From Rhizaria sp. SCN 62-66 (Eukaryota > Rhizaria, unplaced): DNA of 64,000 nucleotides. Positions within the stretch are counted from its first letter, which is position 1; each line of letters opens with the position of its first letter. Positions 21,005 through 33,946 of the stretch are shown piece by piece. The stretch spans positions 1-64,000 of the forward strand of contig MEDY01000009.1 in assembly GCA_001724265.1 (NCBI GenBank), given 5' to 3'. Below the pieces are notes generated by a model. The model ran no database searches and had not been told where the DNA came from. It was given only the letters and a program-made list of their open reading frames with translations. Position numbers and translations under genes: made by a program.

Positions 21005-24000
21005 ATGCAGCTATTCCGCGGCATCACTAAGGCACTTGCGGGCGTCGCCGATGCGGCTACAGGTCCCTCGAACAAGTACTCCGCCGTGCACGTCGCCCCG
21101 ACCCCGCTGCAGCACTTGCCCTTCGTGGTCGACCCCCTGCACCAGCCCTCGGCGGCAATATCGTCGACAGGCTCTCCCAGCACAGCAACCGTGACCGATG
21201 CGTCGGACCCTGGGGCAGGCAAAATCCGCTGGGTGTGTGACGACGAGGTGGCGAACTGCCAGACGTGTGCGGCTCCGTTCACGGCCTTTTTCTCGCGCCG
21301 CCACCACTGCCGCGCGTGTGGCCAGGTCGTGTGCAGCGCCTGCTCCCGCGGTCGCCGCGCGCTGCCGCACCTAACCCGCTCCCGCCGACGCGAGCGCGTG
21401 TGTATTGAGTGTCAATGCGAGATTGACTGCGTGCGCCGCGGCGTGGACATCGACGCCATTTTCCACTTCATCGACCGCTACGTGGCAGAGATGCGCGGGA
21501 TCTCATCCGCCATCGCGACGCCGCCCACGGCCGCGGACGCGGCGCGCGAGTCGGCCTGGCTGCGCGCTTTCTTCGCGACGCTGCACGCGAGCTTTGCTTC
21601 TGCGGCCGCGCTTTCGGCGCACGCCCCCGACGGCGACCTCATCATCACCGAGTGCGCCGAGCCCTCGCCCTCGCATACAGCCGCCGTCGCCGCAGACGGC
21701 GCCGCGTTCCGGGCGCTCGCCGCGCCGTCGCAGGTCCGCGCCGCAGTCGCGCTTGTTACCTGGGTGCTTGCCGGCGACGACGGGCGCGCGCAGGCCGCCG
21801 CCGCAGCGGCGCAGGCACCAGCGGCCACGGCCAGTGCCAGTGCCAATGCCAGTGCGACTGGTGTCACGTCGCCGTTCACTTCGATCGCACTATCCCAGTC
21901 GGCCAGCAACGTGGCAGCGCAGCCGTCGTCGTCTCCCAACGGCGGCAACGGCGGCTCTGCGCATAGTCATTTGCTGACAGTGCTTGAGGGCCGCGCGCTG
22001 CACCGGCTGCTGTCGTCCATCTCGTCAGTCTACGTCGCCGAAGCCGTGGCCGAGTGCGTGGCCGCCGCGGCGGAGGCTTCGCTCGCTGCAGTGGCCGCGC
22101 TGCCGCCGGCGCCCACGCCCGCGCCGGCTGCCGACGACGGCGAGAGCAAAACCAACGGTGGGGAGCTGGAGAGCGACGTGACCGGACTCGACGACATCAC
22201 CTTCTCCGAAGACACTAATACTACCGACAACGGCGACGCCACGGTGGTCTACTGCACATGCCCCGAGTCTGCCGCGGGCGAGAGCGACTCTATTGGCTCT
22301 GGCCCCGGCTCCGGCTCCGGGGTGGGCTCGTGCCCCGCGTGTCGCGCGCACACCGCGCTGCTGCGGCGTCTGCAGCGCACCATGTCGCGCACCGTCGTCG
22401 CGGCCTCGCACTGCCAGCGAGCGGCGCAGACGCTGCGCGCGGGCACCGCGGGCTTCATCGGGCCCGTCGTGCTCAGCAACGACGTCGGTGCGCTCGCCGC
22501 GCCCGCCGCCAACACCCTGTGGGGAGTGCTGCATCAGGCCCCGCAGACGCGCGCCGAGGCCGCCGCCGCCGTCGCCGCCTCGGCTATGACAACGGCTGCG
22601 CCTGCTACGGATAGCTCGCTGGGTGAGAGCTCAGCAACGTTGCCTTCTGCGAGTGCGGATAACGCCGCTGCCGCGTCTGTCGCGCCGTCGTTCCCGCTGC
22701 AGCGCCTGCTGGTTGTGACGCCGGGCCACAACCCGCTCATCGTGCTCACCGGCTTCGTGCGCCCCGTCGACTTCTGCGGCGTCTATCAGACGCTGCCCCA
22801 TAGTGACGAGGCGGGGGACCCCGGCTGCGACCGCGCCATGCGCCGGCGACTGGCGCTCGTGCTAGGCGCTGAAGCATTCGCCAAGGCCGGCGCAGTGTCA
22901 CACCAGACTGCGCCGCTGATGAGCGCCCTCAAGCCGCTGCTCTCAGCCGCGTTGTGTGGTGCTCAGACCGCGAACGCTGCCGGCGCCAACGCCTACTCAG
23001 CGGGCTCCTCCGCGACGTCGCCCGTGACGGCCTCCGGCAGCAACCTCGCCCCCGCGCAGCAGCAGCAAGAGTCCGTCATGGTCGACGCCGTCGCCGACAT
23101 CGCTAGCGGCAGCACAGCGCTGGCGGCGCTCCCACGCGCGCGCGTGACGCTGGCGAACCGCCACGCGTCGCTGCTGGCCAGTCTGAGCGGCGTGGCGATC
23201 CGGTTCATCACGCCGCAGACCGGGAGCCAGGCCGCGGGTGACGACTCGGCCTCGTCGCGGTCGACCGCAGGCAGCAGCATCGGCAGCATGCTCAGCGGCG
23301 GCGGCGGCAGCGCGGGCGCGCACAAGCACCACGCTGTCGCCGTCCCGCACCGCGGCGACAGCAGCAACAACGGCAGCAGCAGTGCAAACACCACAGTGAC
23401 CTCGTGGACCGCGCCCGCGCTTGCGCTCGCGGTGCCGCCCTCGGCTGCCGCGGCCGCCGCCTCCGCTGCGGCAGCCGCGGGGGCCGAGCACGTGCCCACA
23501 GTGCCGCTGCCGACCTCCGTCTCGCACGCGGTCACCGCGCCCGGTTCGAGCCACCCGGCCACCGCGAGCGCGCTGGACTCGCCCGCGCTGGCACTGGTGT
23601 CGTCGCCCTTCTCGGCCGTGCCCGCCACCGTGGGCTTCGTCCCCAGCTCTGCCGTCCCCGCCGCGGGCTACGGCAGCGCCGGCAGCGGGGGCGACGGCAG
23701 CGGCTCCGTGTCGGTGGCCGTCGACCCTTCGGCCGCGAGCAACAGCAGCGGCAGTGGTCTGGTTGCGCCGACGCCCACCGCGGGCGCCTCGGCCCGGCGT
23801 GCGTTCGGCGGCGGCCGCAGCAGCCTCTCGGCCTCGCGCCACGGCCACGGCAGCGACGGCGCGCGCTTCATGTCCCCGCCGCAGGCCGGGCTGCGCGCGT
23901 TGCAGACGTGTGGGCTGGCCGGCTCCGTCTTCGCTTGCGCGCTCGCCGTGCCCGTCGACGTCGCCGGCGGCGTCAAGAGGCTCGACCCGCCGTCGCCGCT

Positions 24001-27000
24001 GCCGCAGGGGCCGCCCGCCGCGCCGCAGCTCGCGCGCCTGCCCGCCGCGCTGCCCATCAACAGCGTGCGTGTGGCGTCGGCCCCAGCGCCCGCGCCCGCG
24101 CCTGTGTCGACAACGGCGGTCAACAGTGGCTCAGCTGTAGCTGGCAGCGCGGTCGAGAATGGCGCCAGACTGGCGTTGTCGACAACAGTGAGCACGAGTG
24201 CGAGCTCAAGCCAGACGAGCTTTGGAAGCGCCGCCTACGTCGCGGTCAACACCAACAGCGTGACCGTGTGCGGCCGCGCCGTGCCCGTGGCCCCGCCGTC
24301 GCTCGTCTGGGGCCCGCGCAGCAGCGCCACCGCGGCTGCGCCGGTTACTGTCAACGCCCACGCCGGCCCCGTCACGGGCCCCGCGCGTGCGTACTTTACG
24401 TCGGCGCCGACGGTGCTGTTCGATGGATACACCGCGCTGGCGCACCCTACGTGGCTGCCCGCGACGGCGTCGCCCGCAGCCGTGGCGGCGTGGGAGCCCG
24501 CCAACGCGGGGCCCGCGCGCGCGCTCTCGCAGTGGCGCCAGAACGCCACCGTCGCGGAGCGCTATTACGTCGTGCGCAACGGCGGCGCGCTCCCCAGACG
24601 CGGCGTGTCGGCTTCTGCGTCTAACGTTGTGTCGGTGTCGGTATCGGCGTCGGCTAACAGCGCAAAGGTTGCGGACGCGACCACGTTTGGCCTCGCGTCG
24701 CCGCTCGCGGCTGACGAGTCTGCTTCAGACAGCGCGGTCGCAGCATTGCCTGCTGCAGCTTTGAGTGCGGGCGCTATTGTCGCTGCTGGTGACCCTGCAA
24801 CGAAAGCGACCCGTGCAGGCTCAGCCACCGCTGCCGCTCTGCTCTCTGCACCGTTCCCCAACACGCCGTGGTGCAACAGCAACACCGGCACCAGCAGCGT
24901 GTGTTCGGTGGGGCGCGACCTCGTGCTCGCACTCGCTGGCGCGCTGCCTCCGTTGCGCCCGGGCTCCCATGTTCCCTTCGCGCACGTCGACCCCTACCAG
25001 GCTGCAGCCGCCATCGCCGTACATGCCCAGCAACAACAACAGCAGCTGGGCTCCGAGGCGCCGCAAGACCGCGACCGCACGGCCGCCGGCTCCGTGTCGT
25101 TCTACGGCGTTAGCTCCAGCGTCGCCGCTGGTGCCGCCGGCGACAGCGGCGCGCGGCCGCGTGGCGTGTTCGCGTACTCCGGCCCCGTCGCGTCAACCGT
25201 GGGCGCGCCGTACCCGCCGACCGCCGCGGCCGCCGCCGCGCTCGCGCTCGCCGCGCCGACCGCCGCCGACTGCGCGCCCGTGGCCGCCGCGCTCGCCGCG
25301 CGGGGCAACGCCGACGCTCAGGCCACAGCGGGCGTCGCGGCGGCCGGGCTCGCCGCCATGCCGCCCGCGCTCGCGTGGGTCGTACTCGCTGCGGCCATCG
25401 AGAACGCCGGCTCGAACGCTGCTCTTGGCGCGATGGCCGCGAGTGATGACGTGCAGTGTGTTCTCTGGTCCCCCGCGCTCTCGGCGGCCTCGCACTTCGC
25501 TCTGCGCGCGCTTGCCGCCTCGGCGCCCTCGTCTCCCGTTGCCTCAGGCACCGGCACGAACTCCACCGCAACGGCGCTCACGGCCAACGGCGGCGTGTCT
25601 GGGCTCTCGCTGGCGGTCGCCAGCGGCGGCTCCCTGCTTTCGCTGCCTCCGCCGCCGACGCCCGTGACACCCGGCAGCTTCGCGCTGTCCTCGGTCTCCG
25701 CCGCCGCCGGCGGCGGCGCGGGCCTGTCGTCGTCTGCACTCGCGCTGCCGCAGTCCTCCTCGGCGGCCTCGGCGTCCGCGACCGCACTGACGGCGGCGCC
25801 CAGCGCGGCGCTGCGCAGCGGCGTGGAGCACGTTGTGCTCGCGCTCTGCGAGTCGGGTGGCGTGCTCTCCTGGCTCGCGCGCGCCCGTGATCGCTGCGGC
25901 TGCCCCTGCGCCGTTGAGGCGCCCGACGCTGCGCTCTGCGCCTGTTGCGGCGGCGCCGCGGGTGCCGGGCCTTGTCTCTGCGGCTGCACCGGCCACGGCG
26001 AGGACTCCTGGGCCGCGGGGCACGCGGCAGCGGTGTCTGCAGCGGCGCTCGCGCGCAGGGCCGCGCAGGCGCCGACGATGTCCACGGCCAGCGCTGGCTC
26101 TCTCGCTGCCAACGCTCCAGAGCGCTCCACGGGCGCTGCGGTCGCGGCGTGGCAACGCATCTTCCCCATGGCGCAGTACACTGGCGGCAACAACGCGCAC
26201 TCAAACGCGTATCTACTGCCCCCGGCGCCCCAGCAGCAGCTCGGGGCGACTCGCGGCAGCATGCTCGCTGTGAGCAGCAGCAGTGCCGCGGCTGCGGACG
26301 CCGCCGGTGGCGACCCGATGACTCCGCCTCGCAAGGCCGGCCGCAGCGCTGTGCGTACTGCCGCGAACACAGCTTCTGCGGCAAACGCAGCGGACGTGGA
26401 TGCCAACGCCGCCGCCGCTTGGCTGTCCGCGCCGCCGTCGCTGCCGCCCGCGCCGTACCAGAAGACGCTGCTTTCGCTACTGTACACGCACCTGCACGCA
26501 CACACGAGCCGGCTGCGCCGCGCCTGCGCCGCGCTGGCGCTGCTCGCGCGCGACGCCGCCACCACGGTCTCGGCCGCGGACCCCGCACACTGCGCGCTGC
26601 TGCACGCGCTCTGGCGCGGCTCGCTCGCGTGGACCTGCGTCGCGCCGGCGCAGGCCCTCGCCGGCGCCGCGCCCGCGCAGTCGGCCGGTTCCCTAAGTGG
26701 CGCCGTGCTGGCCGCGCGGAGGCTCGAGGCGCTGGCACCTGCGCTGGCCGTGGCGCCCGCGCTGCCGCGCGACGAGCGGTGGAAGCTTGTCGGCTTCCAG
26801 TCGGACACGCCGCTGACGGACTTCCGCGGTATGGGCCTGCTGTCGCTGCGCGCGATGGTCTACATCTGCACGCACCACCCGCGCCTCGCCGTTGCGCTCG
26901 CCGCGCTGCAGCAGCCTCCGCGCGCGCCCACGACGGTGTCCGCCGACGCCGAATCTGCGCCGGCAGACGACGCGGTGAGCGTGGCTGGCCTAGTCGCCGC

Positions 27001-28222
27001 CGTCGCGCAGCAGAGAGCGCTTGCCGCGCCCATGACCAGTGAGGCCGGTGACGACGTGGATGAAACTACCGGTGCTGACGGGTCTAGCAGCGTCGGCTCC
27101 CCTGCCTCCGCACCCGCCGCGAGCAGCAAGACTGGCTTTAACGGCGCGCGCGAGTATCCTTACGCGACGGCCGTTATCAACGTCGTCGCCGCGCTCGCCC
27201 GCATGCTCCCGCTGCCGCGCTTCACGCCCTCAGCCGGCTCCGGCGCCGCGGCCGCCGCCGACACGCTTGGCGTCCGCCGCTCGCGCGCGCCCGGCCGTGG
27301 CGGTAGCATGTGCGGGGGCGGCGCGGGCGAGTACACCGAGATCATGCTCGAGTCGCTGATGCCCGGCTCGGCGCCGTGGCTCGGCGTGGCTGACCCCGCC
27401 CACTGCGAGCCCGCGCTGCCGGAGCCCTTCGCGCCCACCGCCGCACAGGCCGCCTCCTAGGCCGCCGCGGCCGGTGGCGGCGGCGGCGGGCTGTTCGCGG
27501 AGTCGGCCGACGCGGACGCCGTGCCGGTCGGCGCGGCCGCCGTGCGCGCGACGGCCCACGCCGTGGCCGACGGCGGCGCCGCCACAGACGCCGTGCTTGA
27601 CGCCGCCTTCGCGCACTCGCCGCCGGACCTGGTGCAGTACCCGCTGTTCCGCCTCATGACGCTGCCGCGCGCGGCCCCGCGGCGCGCCCCCGCGCCGGGC
27701 ACCACGCGGCTTGTGCCGCACGTCGCGCTCTCGCCCTCGATGGTCTTCTTCGAGGTCGTCACGCAGACCGTCGCTCTCACCGACGTCATCTTCGCGCGCG
27801 TCGGCGCGGGCTACTTCACTTTCCCGCAGGTGCTCGCGGCCGCCGTCACGCGCTGCAGGCTCGCGCTTGCGCGCGCGCCCGTGACGCTCGAGGCTTTCGC
27901 CGAGATCCTGTGGGCGGACGAGGCGCCCTGGCTGCGCGCCGCCGCCGAGGTCGCAGTTTGCCCGCTGCAGAACGCGCTGTGCGTGGACTATGGCGCTGCT
28001 GCTGGCAGTGGTGGCGCCGGCAGTGGCGCGGGGGCGCCGCAGGCGGCCGTGGACGCGGTTGGCGCGTTGGCCAAGGCGCTAGCGCTGGCGGCGCCGCCCG
28101 CGGCGGAGGACTTTGCGTTCTTCCTCGAGACGGACGGGCTGGTGCAAGCGGTGGCGCCCCGGCCCGCAGTGCCGGCTTTCGTGGTGCCCACGGTTTTTGA
28201 TCTCGGCGACAGGCTGGTGTGA
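21005..28222 (+). CDS. FYVE plus ELMO domain protein, about 2,405 codons, in-frame TAG
   Basis: Residues 75-140 form a FYVE zinc finger: WVCDDE, CQTC, the phosphoinositide-binding RRHHCRACG and the later CIEC. It should bind PI3P on endosomes. A very long Ala, Ser, Pro and Gly-rich disordered part follows, with a second Cys-rich patch at about 1628-1665. From about residue 1925 an ELMO domain begins ([20 protein letters not shown], then [18 protein letters not shown]). A TAG at 27458-27460 (residue 2152) interrupts it. The frame continues through an Ala/Gly linker to PLFRLMTL and [11 protein letters not shown] with YFTFPQVL, the end of an ELMO domain, and stops at TGA. ELMO proteins act on Rac or Arf-family GTPases. 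Coupling of this to PI3P membranes is inferred. The start is the only sensible ATG before the FYVE domain. Confidence 0.9.
27458..27460 (+). other. in-frame TAG (sense) in the FYVE-ELMO gene
   Basis: The context is TCC TAG GCC, inside an Ala-rich insertion of the ELMO domain. The next 253 codons are open in the same frame and contain the remaining part of the domain, so the codon is most simply read as an amino acid. Confidence 0.85.
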
Positions 28223-29045
28223 GGATTAGAGAGTGGGGGAGTTCTGCATCGGTCACAACTGCTACTGTGACGATGATGTAATCGCTCAGAAAAATCTTGA
28301 TGACGCACAGTAAATAGTACCCAGACATTTGAACGCGCAATGTAAAGAATAATCATTCGTCAATACATCCCCAAAACATTATCTTACTTACAGTGAAGAA
28401 GCTCCCTTCAACGACGAGGTGCTGAGCCTCTTCGTTGAGCATTGCGCGTCTGGAACGTGTTGCCTTTGATAGCAAAACACGATGTCAATTTTGAATGACT
28501 TGATATTCCATAGAGAACGTGTCATCAATCGTGATCTTAGTATCGATACCGAGGGTCGGACTTTAACTCGTCCAATCCATGATATTGTCGTGTTGAGAGC
28601 TTGCCAGCGTGTCTACTAGTTTGCCCTATTGGTGTGATTCCCCGCAAGCTGATCATCTGCGCGCCTCGAGTTTCACTGACGGGTGATGCAAACACAGATA
28701 CTATAGAAAAGCTGAAAATGCAACCTATACACTCCTGTCTGGACGTAAGACGTTATGGTATTCGCCTTTTATCTCTGCTGTAAAGAATTGTAGTCGTGTT
28801 ATGAAGTTGTATTTTAATCATCACAGCGCGCGTGTTTTGAATACGATTAGCATGCGCTCTCTGTTCTCTACCACTAACAATAACGTGTTTTTCTTCATTA
28901 TACAACGTGTGTACATGTTAATATATACTCGAAACTCCAATAAATCTTATTAATCACCACAGACACTCAAACTCAACCCCGTCCTGAGTCGCCAGCCGAA
29001 GCACACACGCTCGCACACGCTTGCACACTCACGCTCGCGCCGTGC
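28223..29045. other. AT-rich convergent spacer, nothing recognised
   Basis: This 823-bp spacer lies between the 3' ends of the FYVE-ELMO gene (plus) and the adenylate kinase gene (minus). No frame over 60 codons looks protein-like. A CA-rich stretch precedes the adenylate kinase stop. Confidence 0.6.
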
Positions 29046-30445
<1,400 letters not shown>

Positions 30446-33033
30446 ATGGACGTTCGCGATCGATTCCACGTCCACCCGGACCTTCCGCTCCTCCTCAAGG
30501 ATTGGACGCGTGAGGTACTCCGTTACCAGCCCGAGAACGTTGTCGAGTTCTCTCGTGACTACTTCACTGCGTACGTTTCACTCTCTGCTGCCTCGAGCCC
30601 AACGTCTCTTGTTCAACTCCCTTGATTGACTGTTTATGCACCTTCAAAAGCAGTTCAGTCACCCACTGTCTATCGCCGCTATGTATCTTACGTGTCTCAA
30701 TGTTTGCGTTTTCTGCCTTCTTATTTTTGCTCCTGCACAGCCTCGCCAGCGACGGCATGGTGGGTACCGCGCAGCTCTCGCTGCTCCAGGGCCCGCGCGC
30801 CCACCTGTCGTCCTACAACAAGATGGAGCACGCCAACCGCGTTCGCAACGGGCCCCATGACGTTGCCTCCGCTGCCGCCGGCCCCCGCGGTGGTTTTTCC
30901 CACGGCGCGCACGGTGCCGCGTCCGCCTCCTCTGCGTCTCACGGCGGCGGCATCAACAACGCCACCAGTTACAGCACCAGTGGCAGCGGCAGCGCCTTCG
31001 CTGGCAACGCCACCTCCGCCGCCGCCAACGGCGACGCGTCCCCCCTTCCTGGTCACGGCGCCGACGCCTCCGCCGCGGGCGCCGGTGCGCGCGCGCCCAC
31101 GCTCGCGATCGCGGCGCCCGCGGTGTGGAGCGCAGCGTCGATTGCGCACATCGCGGGGCAGGCGCCGGCCGAGTTCGCCGCGCGCGCCGCGCTCGTGCTC
31201 GACTCTGAGGTCCCGCTGCTCACCACGCCCACGGTCGACGCGCTCGCAGTCTACGCCGCGCTCTCCGCCATCCTCGACGACTCGGACGCTGCCGGCGGTG
31301 CCAACGGCGGGAACGGGGTGCCCAGTGCGCAGGCGCTGTCGGCGGCGTCGATCGCGGCTCAGTGGCTGCGGCAGAGCGGCGCGCCGGCCGGGCTGCTTGA
31401 CGCGCGGCTGGCGGCCGAAGCCATCGCGGCCGTCACGCTTGCGGCGGGACTCTCAGCGGCCGATTTCCGGTCCGGGCTCGCCCGCGCGGAGGCGCGCGTG
31501 GCCGCGATGGGCGGCGCAGCGGGCGTCACTGCGCGCGGCGACGCGCTGCGGCCGCTCTTTGCCGCCTACGACGACGCTGGGCGCGGGCGCATTGCGCGGT
31601 ATGAGATGCTGCTGCTTTTGGAGCCCGTGCGCGCAATGCTGCCCGCCACCGCGCTCGCCGCGCTCGAGGACTACGATGACAGCGCGAACAGCTCCGACCA
31701 CGACAACGATGGCGGCAGCGACGGCGGCGTGAGCGCGCGTGTGGGCACTGCGCACGCGACTGCGCAGGAGTTCGTGCGCACGCTCTTCGAGCTCACCAGC
31801 GGGCTCGACCAGCGCGCGTTCGACCAAGGTACATGAAGCATAAATCATGCTCATATCGCTATTGACAGTAACGTGTGACTTTTGATGAACTGAATGCACT
31901 TGTATTTTATTTTATTTTTCATAACATGCTTATTTGTGCTTTGTAACTTTTTTTCTTGTTGTCTTTCTTCTTTCGCAGTCGTCGAGATGATCTCCGCGCA
32001 CATCCCGATCGCGCGCGCGTCCCTGGCGCCCCGCGCGGCGAAGCTCACCCGTCTGTACCTGCAGCTGGACTCTTCCCTGGCGGGCGCGCTGCCCGCCTCG
32101 GACCTCGCAGCTGTGATCCGTCTGCTTGCCGCGTCGGCCGCCGCGAAGCCCGCGGCGCTTAAAGCCGCGCTGCTGGCCTCTGACACGCTGGGCGCGGGCG
32201 CAGGCGCGGGCAGCGCGAGCAGTGCGGCCGTGCTGGGCGAGAGCGACGTGAGCGCGACGCGCGCGGCGCTGGCCCGCGCGGCGGACGACTTCGAGGCCGG
32301 CGTCGCGGCCGCGCTGCACCAGCTCGAGGCGCGCGGCGGGCGGCGCGTCGACCTCACGACGTTCGTGGTGACGGCGCTGCGCACGAGCGTGGGGTGCGCT
32401 GACGACGTCTTCGCACTGGGCGTCATGCGCGCGGGCCGCATGGCTGAGGAGCGCCAGGCGGCGCAGGCGCTCGTGCACGAGACAGAGGAAGCCATCGAGC
32501 GCAAGCGGGCCGAGGCCAACGAGCGCGCGGGGGCGGCGGCCGGCGTGGGCGCTGGTGCGGGCGTGGGTGCGAGCTACGAGAGCTACCAGGACGGCGACGA
32601 CGATGACGGCGACGGCGACGGTGACCAGTACCAGGACCAAGAGCAGGAGCAGGAGCAGGAGCAAGAGCCTGAGCAAGATGAGAGTGGGGTTGCGTTTGGC
32701 GTGAATCGTGATAATGACGACGACGAGAACGGCGAGCAGAACCAGGAGCAGGAGCCCGAGGACCAGCAGGAGCAGGAGCAGGAGCAGGAACTGGAGCAGG
32801 AGGCGCCTTATGCCGACTTCGCTCAGTCTGGCGACAACGGTGACGGCAACGAGGACGCGGACGCAGAGCAGCAGCAGAACCCTGACGACGAACAGTGGAG
32901 TGCGCCGGCCGAGGGTGACGCGTTTGGCGGCGATGCGGGCTTGGAGGACGCCGCGGGACTTGTTGCCGGAGACGAGAACGAGCACGAGCCTGCCGCCGCT
33001 GTGGGCGACGATGACGAGGAAGAGGAGCAGTGA
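30446..33033 (+). CDS. RIIa (PKA-type docking) domain protein with acidic tail, three exons
   Basis: Exons are 30446-30570, 30741-31828 and 31979-33033, giving about 755 aa ending at TGA. Residues 1-42 (HPDLPLLLKDWTREVL, then YQPENVVEFSRDYF) are an RIIa dimerisation/docking domain, the type found in PKA regulatory subunits and in ciliary proteins such as radial-spoke and ropporin-like proteins. The middle is helical and Ala-rich with one weak EF-hand-like stretch (AAYDDAGRGRIARYEM). The C-terminal third is a Gln/Glu and Asp-rich acidic repeat. RIIa domains bind amphipathic helices of AKAP-like partners. A ciliary role is inferred from the domain and from another cilium gene in the window. I do not recognise the exact orthologue. 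Confidence 0.8.
30571..30740 (+). other. intron 1 (170 bp) in the RIIa-domain gene
   Basis: The donor is CACTGC/GTACGT and the acceptor is CCTGCACAG/CCTC. It is phase 2 and separates the RIIa domain from the rest of the protein. It is AT-rich. Confidence 0.9.
31829..31978 (+). other. intron 2 (150 bp) in the RIIa-domain gene
   Basis: The donor is ACCAAG/GTACAT and the acceptor is TTTCGCAG/TCGTC after a long T-rich tract. It is phase 1, splits a Val codon and joins two GC-rich open frames. Confidence 0.9.
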
Positions 33034-33946
33034 ACCGTGTGAGCTCGCGCATGCTTGGAATCGGTTCGAAAGATTGACTTGCTCTCGTGTTATGGCCCGA
33101 GCCAGAGGCCACATAGATACGTACAATACATATTGATGAATTTCACAACTGGAACTTCTGCGACTACGCTAAGTTCACACGTTGATCGTGAAATATCTCT
33201 GAAATTTTCACTTTTCGATGTAAAATTCTATAAAAATGCAAAACATTTGTTTTATTAATTAAATTGTTCATATTCTGTTCTGAAATGACTCATTCTCGGA
33301 AAATATGTATCTTCCCAAAATGTTCTTCATTTTTTGGGCGATCGCAGAAATCTAAGGTCAAGACACTTTTTTCCTGTCAAGCTTCAAACATTCATTCAAA
33401 TGCACGGGGAAAAAGGGGAGGAACAAATTGTAAATACATTCTAGCAATAGTTTGACGATTGGGGAGCACACCAGACCTGTTGTTTATAGAGTTGCAAACC
33501 TTGTTGTGACTTAAAAACTCACATTCAGCTTATGAGGCTCAGCGAATCAAGCACGGTTGATCATGGCGACAGTAAAGAAGCGGGACAAAGAGGAATACCG
33601 TGAATCGACTGACATTTTTTTTATTTCAGAGTGTCAATTCTTATAATCTTGTTTGACTTTGCTAGCTCACAGTCACTCGCCCTGGACCAGGCAGCTGCCC
33701 CCTTGGTGACTTGAAGAAGATTACTTTTGGCACGACTTTCGAGATGGATAACCCACATATGAATATGCAAGAAACTGTACTGTATTTAAAAAAGTTGCAT
33801 CCTAGAAGTTCATTTGTACCGTCTCATGAGGTCTATGTTGCATTGAGATATCTCGCGTTTTCGTTTCGAGACCCATGTCTCTCATTGTCTGACATTCATT
33901 GTGTCTCCTCACAATTCTTTCTGGCACAACATTCGTTCAGCGGCAC
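33034..33946. other. AT-rich spacer before the giant gene
   Basis: About 913 bp of AT-rich DNA lies between two plus-strand genes. Open frames of 60-100 codons here have no protein-like composition. The promoter of the giant gene is presumably within it. An extra 5' exon of that gene cannot be excluded. Confidence 0.5.
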
